Assembly: GCF_019702945.1 (NCBI RefSeq)
Contig: NZ_AP024749.1
Location: 372,001-436,000, forward strand
Length of the DNA stretch: 64,000 bases
DNA from: Flavobacterium okayamense
Lineage (GTDB): Bacteria; Bacteroidota; Bacteroidia; Flavobacteriales; Flavobacteriaceae
Reading direction: 5' to 3'
Made by a program: the position numbers and the translations under genes
The notes under the pieces: model-generated
The model's input: the letters and a program-made list of their open reading frames with translations, nothing else
Told to the model about the DNA's origin: nothing
Databases searched by the model: none
Shown: piece by piece, positions 19,241-28,100 of the stretch
Numbering within the stretch: the first letter of the stretch is position 1
Layout: the number at the start of each line of letters is the position of its first letter

Positions 19241-19372
19241 AAAATTAATTTAGTTTATTCAAATATATTTTAAATATGTCGCAATTTCAGAAATTTGTTA
19301 CAAATAAAACACTCTATTTAACAGTTATTTAGAATCCAATTAGATATTTTGTTTTTTTTAAACCTTTAGGTG

Positions 19373-19402
19373 TTGTGCATTAAATATTTAGTTGTATATT
19401 TG
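19373..19402 (+). promoter_or_regulatory. rplU-rpmA promoter
   Basis: TTG at 19373-19375, a 19-base spacer and TATATTTG at 19395-19402. Transcription should start a few bases on, giving a leader of about 28 bases before the rplU ATG. Confidence 0.85.
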
Positions 19403-19434
19403 CACTCCTGAAATTTAAATTAAATTCATTGTAT

Positions 19435-20100
19435 ATGTACGCAATCGTAGAGATAGCAGGGCAACAATTTAAAGTAAGCAAAGACCAAAAAGTTTTTGTA
19501 CACCGTTTGGCTGAAGAAGAAGGAAACAAAGTTTCTTTTGATAAAGTTCTTTTGTTAGACGACAATGGTACAGTAACTTTAGGCGCCCCAGCTATAGATG
19601 GTGCTTCTGTAGAAGCAAAAGTGTTACAACACTTAAAAGGTGATAAAGTAATTGTTTTCAAAAAGAAAAGAAGAAAAGGTTACAAAAAGAAAAACGGTCA
19701 CCGCCAGTCATTAACACAAATTATCATTGAAGGAATTGTGGCTTCTGGTGCTAAAAAAGCAGCTCCAAAAAAAGAAGCAGCTCCAAAAGCTGAAAAATTA
19801 GTAGACGCTCCTGCAGCGGCTCCTAAAGCAAAAGCTTCAAAAAAAGGTGATGATTTAAAGAAAATTGAAGGTATTGGACCTAAAGCTGCTGAAGTATTAG
19901 TTGCTGCTGGTATTGATACTTTTGCTAAATTAGCTAAAACATCAGCTGACAAAGTTAAAGAAGTTTTAGATGCTGCTGAAGCTAAAGTTCAACACTTAGA
20001 CCCAACAACTTGGGCGCAACAAGCACAATTAGCTGCTGATGAGAAGTGGGATGAATTACAAAAATTGCAAGACGAATTAAACGGCGGTAGAGCAGTTTAA
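19435..20100 (+). CDS. rplU: 50S ribosomal protein L21 with C-terminal HhH extension
   Basis: The first 105 or so residues are a normal L21 (MYAIVEIAGQQFKV...KRRKGYKKKNGHRQ). After an Ala/Lys/Pro-rich linker (about 110-145) comes a helix-hairpin-helix segment (DDLKKIEGIGPKAAEVLVAAGI) and a helical tail, giving 221 residues against about 100 in E. coli. The ATG at 19435 is the start; the TTG six bases upstream would add MY and duplicate the conserved beginning. rpmA follows after 32 bases and a strong promoter lies upstream. Such extensions are seen in Bacteroidetes; their role on the ribosome is not shown by the sequence. Confidence 0.97.
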   Translation: MYAIVEIAGQQFKVSKDQKVFVHRLAEEEGNKVSFDKVLLLDDNGTVTLGAPAIDGASVEAKVLQHLKGDKVIVFKKKRRKGYKKKNGHRQSLTQIIIEGIVASGAKKAAPKKEAAPKAEKLVDAPAAAPKAKASKKGDDLKKIEGIGPKAAEVLVAAGIDTFAKLAKTSADKVKEVLDAAEAKVQHLDPTTWAQQAQLAADEKWDELQKLQDELNGGRAV

Positions 20101-20132
20101 TTTTAATATTAACTTAAAAAACTTAAAACGTC

Positions 20133-20393
20133 ATGGCTCACAAGAAAGGTGTCGGTAGTTCTAAGAACGGTAGAGAATCAGAATCGAAACGTTTAGGCGT
20201 TAAGATTTATGGTGGTCAAGCTGCAATTGCAGGAAACATCATCGTTAGACAAAGAGGTTCTAAACACAATCCAGGTGAAAACGTTTACATGGGTAAAGAT
20301 CATACTTTACATGCAAAAGTTGATGGAGTTGTTCAGTTCCAAAAGAAAAAAGACAATAAGTCTTATGTTTCAATTGTACCATTTGAAGCATAA
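20133..20393 (+). CDS. rpmA: 50S ribosomal protein L27
   Basis: An 86-residue L27 with the conserved N-terminus [16 protein letters not shown], which reaches the peptidyl-transferase centre, and the family core [12 protein letters not shown]...[13 protein letters not shown]. There is no cleavable N-terminal extension of the Firmicutes kind. It is co-transcribed with rplU and ends at a hairpin terminator shared with the convergent transporter gene. Confidence 0.98.
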   Translation: MAHKKGVGSSKNGRESESKRLGVKIYGGQAAIAGNIIVRQRGSKHNPGENVYMGKDHTLHAKVDGVVQFQKKKDNKSYVSIVPFEA

Positions 20394-20407
20394 TTAAATA
20401 CATCTAT

Positions 20408-20436
20408 AAAAAAGCCACTCATTGAGTGGCTTTTTT
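20408..20436. terminator. Bidirectional intrinsic terminator
   Basis: GCCACTCA and TGAGTGGC pair around a two-base loop, with A- and T-tracts, between rpmA and the convergent EamA transporter. Confidence 0.92.
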
Positions 20437-20457
20437 TATATCTAAACTTTATAAATT

Positions 20458-21339
20458 TTATTTTCTACTCGAAAAATAAACTCCTAGTAAAACTACCAAA
20501 GCTCCAATTGCCTGAATGAAGTTTAATGTTTCTCCCATAAAAGCAAATCCTAAAATAAAAGCTACTACTGGTATTATATAAGTAGTTGAAGAAGCAAATA
20601 CAGGTGAGGAAATTTGAATTAACTTGAAAAACAAAATATTAGACAAACCTGTACCTACGATTCCTAAAACTCCTATATAACCCAAAGCTGTTTGCGTCTC
20701 AGTATTTGAAACTAACTCAAAAAAACCGGTACTATATAAAATAACTAATGCCGGAACAAACATTATAGCAAAATTTCCTACACTAATTGTTAAAGGTTTT
20801 AAATCTGAAAGATACTGTTTTATAAAGTTTACATTCATTCCATAAAATAAAGAAGCAATTGCAATTAAAATGGCATACATATAATTACTTGAATTACTAT
20901 CATTATCTCCAAAAATCACTAATAGAACACATCCTATAAAACCGAGAGCAACACCAAATATTTGCCTTCTTTGGACAGAAACCCCGAAAACCAATAATCC
21001 GATTAACAATGTATTTACAGGTGTTAAAGAATTTATTATTGAACTAACTGATCCATCAATATGTTTTAATGCAGTCGCAAACATAAAAGCAGGAAGAAAA
21101 GTTCCAAACAAAGACGTTAATGCAATATACTTCCATTTATATGAAGGGATTTTTGCTAAATGTTTAAAGCCAATTAATAACAAAAAAGTTCCTGCAAATA
21201 AAATTCTTAAAGCTCCTAGTTGAATGGAATTAACACCTTTTAATCCAAATTGCATTAAAATAAATGAACTTCCCCAAACCGAACCTAATAATATTAATAA
21301 GAACCACTTTAAATTTTTACTTTCCATAGCTTTTTTCAA
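20458..21339 (-). CDS. EamA-family (DMT superfamily) transporter
   Basis: A 293-residue integral membrane protein with about ten helices arranged as two EamA repeats (about 10-145 and 155-290). Motifs GSVWGSSFILMQFGLKG at the N-terminus and SPVFASSTTYIIPVVAFILGF in the second repeat are typical of the drug/metabolite transporter superfamily. The substrate cannot be predicted; members export amino acids or nucleotide-related metabolites. Either MKKAM at 21339 or the Met five codons on could be the start. It is monocistronic and convergent with rpmA. Confidence 0.9.
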   Translation of the reverse strand: MKKAMESKNLKWFLLILLGSVWGSSFILMQFGLKGVNSIQLGALRILFAGTFLLLIGFKHLAKIPSYKWKYIALTSLFGTFLPAFMFATALKHIDGSVSSIINSLTPVNTLLIGLLVFGVSVQRRQIFGVALGFIGCVLLVIFGDNDSNSSNYMYAILIAIASLFYGMNVNFIKQYLSDLKPLTISVGNFAIMFVPALVILYSTGFFELVSNTETQTALGYIGVLGIVGTGLSNILFFKLIQISSPVFASSTTYIIPVVAFILGFAFMGETLNFIQAIGALVVLLGVYFSSRK

Positions 21340-21423
21340 ACTTCAAAATTCGAACTTTATTTTTAAATAAAAACATGATTTTTTAGTAATTTTGTTAGAT
21401 AATAAAAAATAATTTTTTAAATC

Positions 21424-21801
21424 ATGAAAATATTAAAAGCTATTTCTGCTTTATTTTTAATTGGAGCACTAACTCTAAGCTGTAAAAATGAAAGCGGAAA
21501 CAAAATAGACGAGAGCGAGCAATTAAACACTGAAAACGTTATCCCTGAAGATGCAAAATTAGAAACTGCTAGTTTAACAATTGAAGGCATGACATGTGAA
21601 ATAGGATGTGCTAAAGCCATTGAAAGTAAACTTTCAAGCACGGCAGGAGTTAAAGAAGCTAAAGTTGATTTTGAAGGTAAAGTTGCAATTGTAACTTTTG
21701 ATTCAAACCAACAAGACTTAACTTCGCTGACAACAACAATTGAAGCTGTAGCTGGTGGCGATTCTTACAAAGTTACTGATTCAAAACTGAATGTGAATTA
21801 A
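21424..21801 (+). CDS. Heavy-metal-associated domain lipoprotein
   Basis: This 125-residue protein has a lipoprotein signal (lipobox ending Cys20) and a polar linker, then one HMA ferredoxin-like domain (about 48-115). The metal loop reads GMTC58EIGC62, so there are three residues between the cysteines instead of the usual two. A TAATTTTG box at 21387-21394 may be its -7 element. It is predicted to bind a soft metal such as copper or zinc on the periplasmic side; metal choice is inference. No transporter ATPase is next to it, so it looks like a stand-alone periplasmic metal binder. Confidence 0.85.
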   Translation: MKILKAISALFLIGALTLSCKNESGNKIDESEQLNTENVIPEDAKLETASLTIEGMTCEIGCAKAIESKLSSTAGVKEAKVDFEGKVAIVTFDSNQQDLTSLTTTIEAVAGGDSYKVTDSKLNVN

Positions 21802-21810
21802 AATAAAAAT

Positions 21811-21840
21811 AAAAAAAGGAACTTATCGAGTTCCTTTTTT
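21811..21840. terminator. Bidirectional intrinsic terminator
   Basis: AAAGGAACT and AGTTCCTTT pair around a five-base loop with flanking A- and T-tracts, between convergent genes. Confidence 0.9.
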
Positions 21841-21843
21841 TAT

Positions 21844-22794
21844 CTAAAATGTATAAGTTAAACCTACACCTAAAATCTGTTTTAATTGAACTTTTGGACC
21901 GACTTCAACTTGCTCACCGTTAATTTCCTCTTTTGCCTTTATATCATCATCATATACTAAATGGGTTCCTAAGTTAGCTTTAACAAAATCATTTACTGTC
22001 ATTTCCAACAAAACTTGCCAATCTACATCTACATTTCCAAAATTATTTATATAGTCTGTATATAAACTCATTCTGTGTTCTAAATTGATATTTTTCCATA
22101 TCTCTTTTTCCCACTGATTTGTAATTAAAATCCCTATTTCTGTCCTCGATCTTTTCCCTTCCGACAAAAGCTCACCTGTTACTGCATCGTAAACTGCTGG
22201 ATCAACTCCAAATGAGCCTTTATTAGCCAAACGTCTATCTAAAACTAAAGTCGTTTTCTGAGTTAAAGGAGACATATAAACATTTAAATTTAAATCATCA
22301 CGTTTATATTCAGAACCAATACCTAAAAAGAAATAAGCAGGTGCCATAAAACGAGAAATTGGGTCATCAATATTTGGGTAATTATAACCATTATAAAATT
22401 GAGTCAAAAAATTAGCTTTAGCTCCATAATACCAATTTGAAATCGTATCTGTTCTATAACCAAAAGTAGAGTTAATTTGTAACTGATCATCGGTTTTTCT
22501 AATTTCTTGTCCTTCTTGTTTATTTAAACCATAACGAGCAATTAATTCATTCTTCCAGTTTGTATTTTTTTTTGAAAACTCTCTAATAAATTTCCCTTTA
22601 ACTAAACCAGAAATAGAATTATTACCACCGGCATTCCAGTTTACAAATGATATTTGAGAAATATCAAGACCAACTTTATTAGTTTTTTTCCAAAATGATA
22701 TAGTGTCTTCTTTTTGAGTTCTAATTTTTTGTGAATATCCGTTTAAAGCAGTAAACAATAAACATACTGAGGTTAATATCAGTAATTTTCTCAT
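21844..22794 (-). CDS. DUF3078 outer-membrane protein
   Basis: A 316-residue protein with a signal peptide (ends NGYSQ). The segment ISFVNWNAGGNNSISGLVKGKF (shown here by its parts SFVNWNAGGNNSISG) is typical of the Bacteroidetes-specific DUF3078 family, and the remainder is a series of amphipathic beta strands ending with GVGLTYTF, a C-terminal Phe as in outer-membrane barrels. The function of the family is unknown. It lies 30 bases after dxs in the same direction and may be co-transcribed with it. Its start is the first Met before the signal peptide. Confidence 0.85.
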   Translation of the reverse strand: MRKLLILTSVCLLFTALNGYSQKIRTQKEDTISFWKKTNKVGLDISQISFVNWNAGGNNSISGLVKGKFIREFSKKNTNWKNELIARYGLNKQEGQEIRKTDDQLQINSTFGYRTDTISNWYYGAKANFLTQFYNGYNYPNIDDPISRFMAPAYFFLGIGSEYKRDDLNLNVYMSPLTQKTTLVLDRRLANKGSFGVDPAVYDAVTGELLSEGKRSRTEIGILITNQWEKEIWKNINLEHRMSLYTDYINNFGNVDVDWQVLLEMTVNDFVKANLGTHLVYDDDIKAKEEINGEQVEVGPKVQLKQILGVGLTYTF

Positions 22795-22824
22795 AATAAA
22801 TGTGTTATTTGGGATGCAAAAATC

Positions 22825-24600
22825 TTAAAAATTATAACTTGAAAAAAGTTTTTTCAAAGAATTAACGTCAAATTCACAGATTTCTTGTTGTTGCTGAACA
22901 GTTGCTTGTTCAATAAATTTATCGGGTACACCAATTTTATGAATTAAAATGTTGACTTTTTCTTCTGAATAAAAATTAGAAACTAAGCTTCCAAAGCCAC
23001 CAATCTTAACTCCATCTTCAATAGTTATTATTGATTTGTGATTTTGTGCTATATTAAAAAGCAAACCTCTATCTAAGGGTTTAACAAATGGAAAATGATA
23101 GTGAGAATAATCATCTTTATTTGAAATAGAATGCAATGCTTTGGCAACATTGTTACCTATAGTTCCCGTAGTTAGAATCGCAACTTTTGATCCATCACTT
23201 AACTTTATCGCTTTTCCTACTTCAATTTTTTGAAACGGTTGCTTCCATTCTAAAATTTCTCCTCTACCTCTAGGATATCGAATTGCTATTGGATGTTCCA
23301 ATCCTAATTGTGCAGTAAACATTAAATTACGCAATTCTATCTCGTTTATTGGAGCTGCTAAAACTAAATTTGGGATGCAACTTAAAAAAGCAATATCAAA
23401 TACACCGTGATGCGTTGCTCCATCCTCACCAACAAAACCAGCTCTATCCAAACAAAAAACTACAGGTAAATCTTGGAGTGCAACATCATGAATTACTTGG
23501 TCATAAGCACGTTGTAGAAAAGTAGAATAAATATTGCAAAAAACAGTCATTCCTTGCGTTGCCATTCCAGCAGCTAGTGTAACTGCATGTTGTTCAGCAA
23601 TCCCTACATCAAAAGCTCTATCAGGAAATTTATCCATCATAAACTTCATCGAACTACCAGTTGGCATTGCCGGAGTAATACCAATAATTTTCTGATTTTT
23701 TTCTGCTAATTCAACTAAAGTATGTCCAAAAACATCTTGAAATTTTGGTGGTAAATTATCTTCATTATTGGGGTGAATCTTACCTGTTTTCGCCTCAAAC
23801 TTTCCTGGCGCATGATATTTTACTTGGTCTTCTTCGGCTAACTGTAAACCTTTCCCTTTGGTCGTAATAACATGTAGAAACTTCGGACCTTTAACCTTTT
23901 TTAATCGTTCTAATTCCGAAATTAATTTTGGTAAATCATGACCATCAATCGGTCCAGAATAATCAAAATTTAGCGATTTAATAATATTATTTGCTTTAGG
24001 ATTTTTTCCTTGTTTGACGGCAGTTAAATAATCTTTCAAAGCACCAACACTCGGGTCAATTCCAATCGCATTATCATTTAAAACAACTAACAAATTAGCA
24101 TCAGTAACACCCGCATGATTTAACCCTTCAAAAGCCATTCCGCTTGCTAAAGAAGCATCGCCAATAACTGCAATGTGTTGTTTTTCAAAATCTCCATTTA
24201 ATTTTGAAGCAATTGCCATTCCTAAAGCAGCAGAAATTGACGTAGAAGAATGTCCCACACCAAAAGCATCATACTCACTTTCGTTACGTTTTGGAAAACC
24301 AGAAATCCCTCCTTCTTCTCTATTCTTATGAAATATATCTTTTCGTCCAGTCAAGATTTTGTGTCCATATGCTTGATGACCAACATCCCAGATCAATAAA
24401 TCTTCAGGTGTATTAAAAACATAATGCAAGGCTATTGTTAATTCAACCACACCTAAACTAGCTCCTAAATGACCTCCTTTTTGTGAAACAATATCAATAA
24501 TAAAGTCACGCAATTCTTGAGCAACCTGTGGTAATTGATTTACTTGAAGTCTTCTTAATTCAACAGGAAAATTTATTTGATCTAGTAATTTTGATTGCAT
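22825..24600 (-). CDS. dxs: 1-deoxy-D-xylulose-5-phosphate synthase
   Basis: DXS condenses pyruvate and glyceraldehyde 3-phosphate, using thiamine diphosphate, in the first step of the MEP isoprenoid pathway. The 591 residues have the transketolase order: TPP/pyrimidine domain with WDVGHQAYGHKILTGR (about 70-85), the Mg/TPP motif GDASLASGMAFEGLNHAG (about 146-163) ending in Asn-Asp, the second domain with GIAEQHAVTLAAGMA (about 330-345), and the C-terminal ITIEDGVKIGGFGS domain. It is somewhat shorter than E. coli Dxs (620). It is divergent from tadA, whose promoter lies within the 38-base gap. Confidence 0.97.
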   Translation of the reverse strand: MQSKLLDQINFPVELRRLQVNQLPQVAQELRDFIIDIVSQKGGHLGASLGVVELTIALHYVFNTPEDLLIWDVGHQAYGHKILTGRKDIFHKNREEGGISGFPKRNESEYDAFGVGHSSTSISAALGMAIASKLNGDFEKQHIAVIGDASLASGMAFEGLNHAGVTDANLLVVLNDNAIGIDPSVGALKDYLTAVKQGKNPKANNIIKSLNFDYSGPIDGHDLPKLISELERLKKVKGPKFLHVITTKGKGLQLAEEDQVKYHAPGKFEAKTGKIHPNNEDNLPPKFQDVFGHTLVELAEKNQKIIGITPAMPTGSSMKFMMDKFPDRAFDVGIAEQHAVTLAAGMATQGMTVFCNIYSTFLQRAYDQVIHDVALQDLPVVFCLDRAGFVGEDGATHHGVFDIAFLSCIPNLVLAAPINEIELRNLMFTAQLGLEHPIAIRYPRGRGEILEWKQPFQKIEVGKAIKLSDGSKVAILTTGTIGNNVAKALHSISNKDDYSHYHFPFVKPLDRGLLFNIAQNHKSIITIEDGVKIGGFGSLVSNFYSEEKVNILIHKIGVPDKFIEQATVQQQQEICEFDVNSLKKLFSSYNF

Positions 24601-24638
24601 GCAACAAAAGTAGTGATTGAATTTGTAATTTTGTACGT

Positions 24639-25079
24639 ATGGAAAACATTTTCACAGACGAATATTTTATGAAAAAGGCTTTAGCAGAAGCTGAAACCGC
24701 ATTTGAAAAAGGTGAAATTCCTGTTGGGGCTGTAATTGTTATAGATAATCGCGTTATTGCTAGAAGTCACAATCTTACTGAATTACTAAATGATGTTACC
24801 GCACATGCCGAAATGCAAGCCATAACAAGTGCAGCTAACTATTTAGGCGGTAAATATTTAAAGGATTGCACGCTTTATGTAACACTTGAACCTTGTCAAA
24901 TGTGTGCTGGAGCATTATATTGGAGTCAAATTTCAAAAATTGTTTTTGGCGCATCTGATGAAAATAGAGGTTTTTCAAAACTAGGTACTCAATTACACCC
25001 AAAAACTCAGGTAGTTAGTGGTGTTTTAGAAAATGAATGTTCATTACTAATGCGTGCATTTTTCAGAACAAAAAGATAA
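24639..25079 (+). CDS. tadA: tRNA-specific adenosine deaminase
   Basis: A 146-residue zinc deaminase that converts A34 to inosine in the tRNA-Arg(ACG) wobble position. The catalytic motif H56-A57-E58 and the zinc motif P85-C86-Q-M-C89 are intact, and TadA-type features such as GEIPVGAVIV and the C-terminal LLMRAFF (tRNA-binding helix) are present. A related nucleoside or guanine deaminase is the alternative, but length and motifs favour TadA. A TAATTTTG box at 24626-24633 ends only five bases before the ATG, so the mRNA may have almost no leader. Confidence 0.92.
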   Translation: MENIFTDEYFMKKALAEAETAFEKGEIPVGAVIVIDNRVIARSHNLTELLNDVTAHAEMQAITSAANYLGGKYLKDCTLYVTLEPCQMCAGALYWSQISKIVFGASDENRGFSKLGTQLHPKTQVVSGVLENECSLLMRAFFRTKR

Positions 25080-25182
25080 AATTAAAAAAATCAATTTTAT
25101 CAAAATTTTTCCTACCTTTAAGACAATATTTTTTCTTCCTTTTAAGTTTTAAAGGTATTCTCTATTTAAATTCTACTTTATC

Positions 25183-28100
25183 ATGAAAAAACAACGAATC
25201 TTGTCGGTTGTAATAGCTTTGCTATTAGTAGTGAGCTGTTCTAAAAAAAAATCTGAAAATTTTGATTCTGATTATTCACTTTTTAAAGATTATATACTCA
25301 ATTATAGTCCGGGAATCATTTCTAGTTCAGATGACATTAGAGTTGTTTTAGCCTTTGACAATCAAGATTGGTTAGAAAACAAAGAACTTGATAAAAATTT
25401 ATTTGAAATAAATCCTTCTGTAAAAGGTAAAGTAGTTGCTTTATCTTCAAACACTGTTGCATTTGTTCCAGATGATAAATTTAATCAAAACTCAACCTAT
25501 CAAATAAGTTTTAAACTAGGTAAACTTAAACAAGTTGACAAAAAGCTGAAAGAATTTAATTTCACGGTAAAAACGATAAAGCAAGATTTTATGGTTTCTG
25601 TTATAGATTTACAATCGTATAGCAAAGATTATCAATACATAAATGGTGTTTTAAATACAAGCGATAATTTAGATTTTGAAACCGCAAAACAATTGGTCCA
25701 AGTTTCTCAAAAAGACAAAAAAGTAAATGTAAAATTCAATAAAGAATTAAGCTCTAATCGCGAATTCAAATTTGTAATTGACAGTATTCAGCGATTTGAA
25801 GATGATAGTAAAATAAATATTTCTTGGAACGGAAAAGATTTTGATATTGACCAAAAAGGAGAATTAGAATTTGACATTCCGGGCAAAAACAATTTTAAAA
25901 TAATCTCAGCAGAAGTAGAAGAAGGAGACAACCAAGTCTTATTATTAAACTTTTCTGATCCCTTAAAAAAAGGACAAGATTTTAACGGATTAGTGGAAGT
26001 AGAAACAGCTCAAAAATTAAAATTTGCAACTGCAGGAAATCTTTTAAAGGTATTTTTTAATGAGCCATTAAAAGGTGAATTATTAGTTGAAGTTTTTCAA
26101 GGAATTCAAAGTGAAGATGGTTATAAAATGAAACAAAATTTTTCCCAAAAAATTTCATTTGAACAAATTAAACCACAAGTTCGTTTCATTAAAAGTGGAA
26201 CAATTTTACCAAGCTCTAATAATTTAAAAATCAATTTTGAAGCCGTAAACTTAAAAGCTGTCGATGTAAAAGTTTATAAAATATTTAAAAATAATATTTT
26301 ACAATTTCTTCAAGACAATGAAATAAATGGCAATAATAACTTAAGAAAAGTAAGTTCGCCTATTGCAAAGCAAACCTTATACTTAAAAAAGAATAACCTA
26401 GCTAATTATAGTAAATGGAATGCTTACGCCATTGATTTATCTAAAATTATTCAACCTGAACCTGGAGCCATTTATAGAGTTGAGCTCACTATCTTAAAAA
26501 AATATTCACTTTTCAAATGTAATTCTAGTGATGAGAAAGAAGAAGAAAATGAAGACGATGTAGAAAATGAATCTGATGAAGTTCGTTCAACGGAATACTA
26601 TTATGATGACGATTATTACTATTACAATTGGTATGAGCGTGAGGACCCATGTTCATCATCCTATTATTATAATAATACTATAGGAACGAATGTTATTGCT
26701 TCCGATTTAGGGGCGATTGTAAAAAGAGGTGAAAATGGCAGTTATCTTATTGCTGTGAATAACATTGTAGATACAAAACCTATTTCTGGCGCTAACGTAG
26801 AATTGTATGATTACCAACAACAAAAATTAGCCTCTACTGCTACCGATGTAGATGGATTCGCAAAAATAGAAGTTAATCGCTATGCCTATTTCGCCATCAT
26901 AACAAAAGATAAAAGCACAACCTATATTAAACTCGACGAAGGAAAATCTTTATCGGTTAGTGATTTTGAAGTAGGTGGCGTTACTTTAGAAAAAGGATTA
27001 AAAGGATATATATATGGTGAACGCGGTGTCTGGCGTCCTGGCGACACTTTGCATATTGCATTTATGCTTAATGATAATGAAAGTAAACTCGAAAAATCGC
27101 ACCCTATTAAATTCAAACTTTCAGATCCAAGAGGAAAACTTTCTTATCAAGCAGTTCAAAAATATAAAGAATCGAATCATTATAAATTTACGGTTGCTAC
27201 AAAACCAACAGATATTACAGGTAATTGGGAAGCTAAAATAAGTGTTGGTGGTGCTAATTTTTATAAAAACATTAAAATTGAGACCATTAAACCAAATCGT
27301 TTAAAAATTAAAAACAGTTTTGCAGGCGCTACAATTTCTGGAAGTAATCCAAACAAAGGAACTTTAGAAGTCTCTTGGCTACATGGCGCAGTTGCTAAAA
27401 ATTTAAAGGTAGAAATGCAGGCAAAATTTATGAAAGAAGCCACTACTTTTAAAAATTACAGCAATTATGATTTTGACGATGATGTAAGAGATTTTTACAC
27501 TGAAGAAGTTAACGTTTTTTCAGGTAAAGTAGATGAAAATGGTAAAACAGATGTAACCTTAAAACCAACTGTTTCTAAACAAGCGCCTGGAAAATTAAAA
27601 ATTGTAATGCAAACAAAAGCCTTTGAAACAGGTGGCGATTTTAGTACTGATGTTGTTTCGGCTTCATTTTCGCCTTACAAAACGTATGTTGGATTAAAAA
27701 GTCCAACTCCAAACAAATATGGTTTTTTAGAAACTGACAAAGTCAACAAATTTGAAGTGGTTACACTTTCTGAAAACGGAAAACCAAAAGCTGTAAAAGA
27801 TTTAGAAGTACGGGTATATAAAGTCGATTGGCGTTGGTGGTGGAATTCATCTGGAAACGATTTATCAAAATACAATTCAGATAATGTAACAACTGCTTAT
27901 AAAAACTTCACTATTTCAACTAATTCAAGTGGAAAAGCAAGTTTTCAATTTTCAGTTCCTGAAGGCGATTGGGGAAGATATTTAGTTCGCGTTGTAGATC
28001 CAAACGACGGACATGCAACGAGCACAACAGAAATTATCGATTGGCCTTATTGGTCGGGTAAAACTAAAAACGGTGATGCTTCAGCAGCAAACATGCTTGT

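Noticed and set aside
19429..19434. Longer L21 start at a TTG six bases upstream
   Set aside because: It would prefix MY to the conserved MYAIVEIAGQQ; the ATG at 19435 matches the family start.
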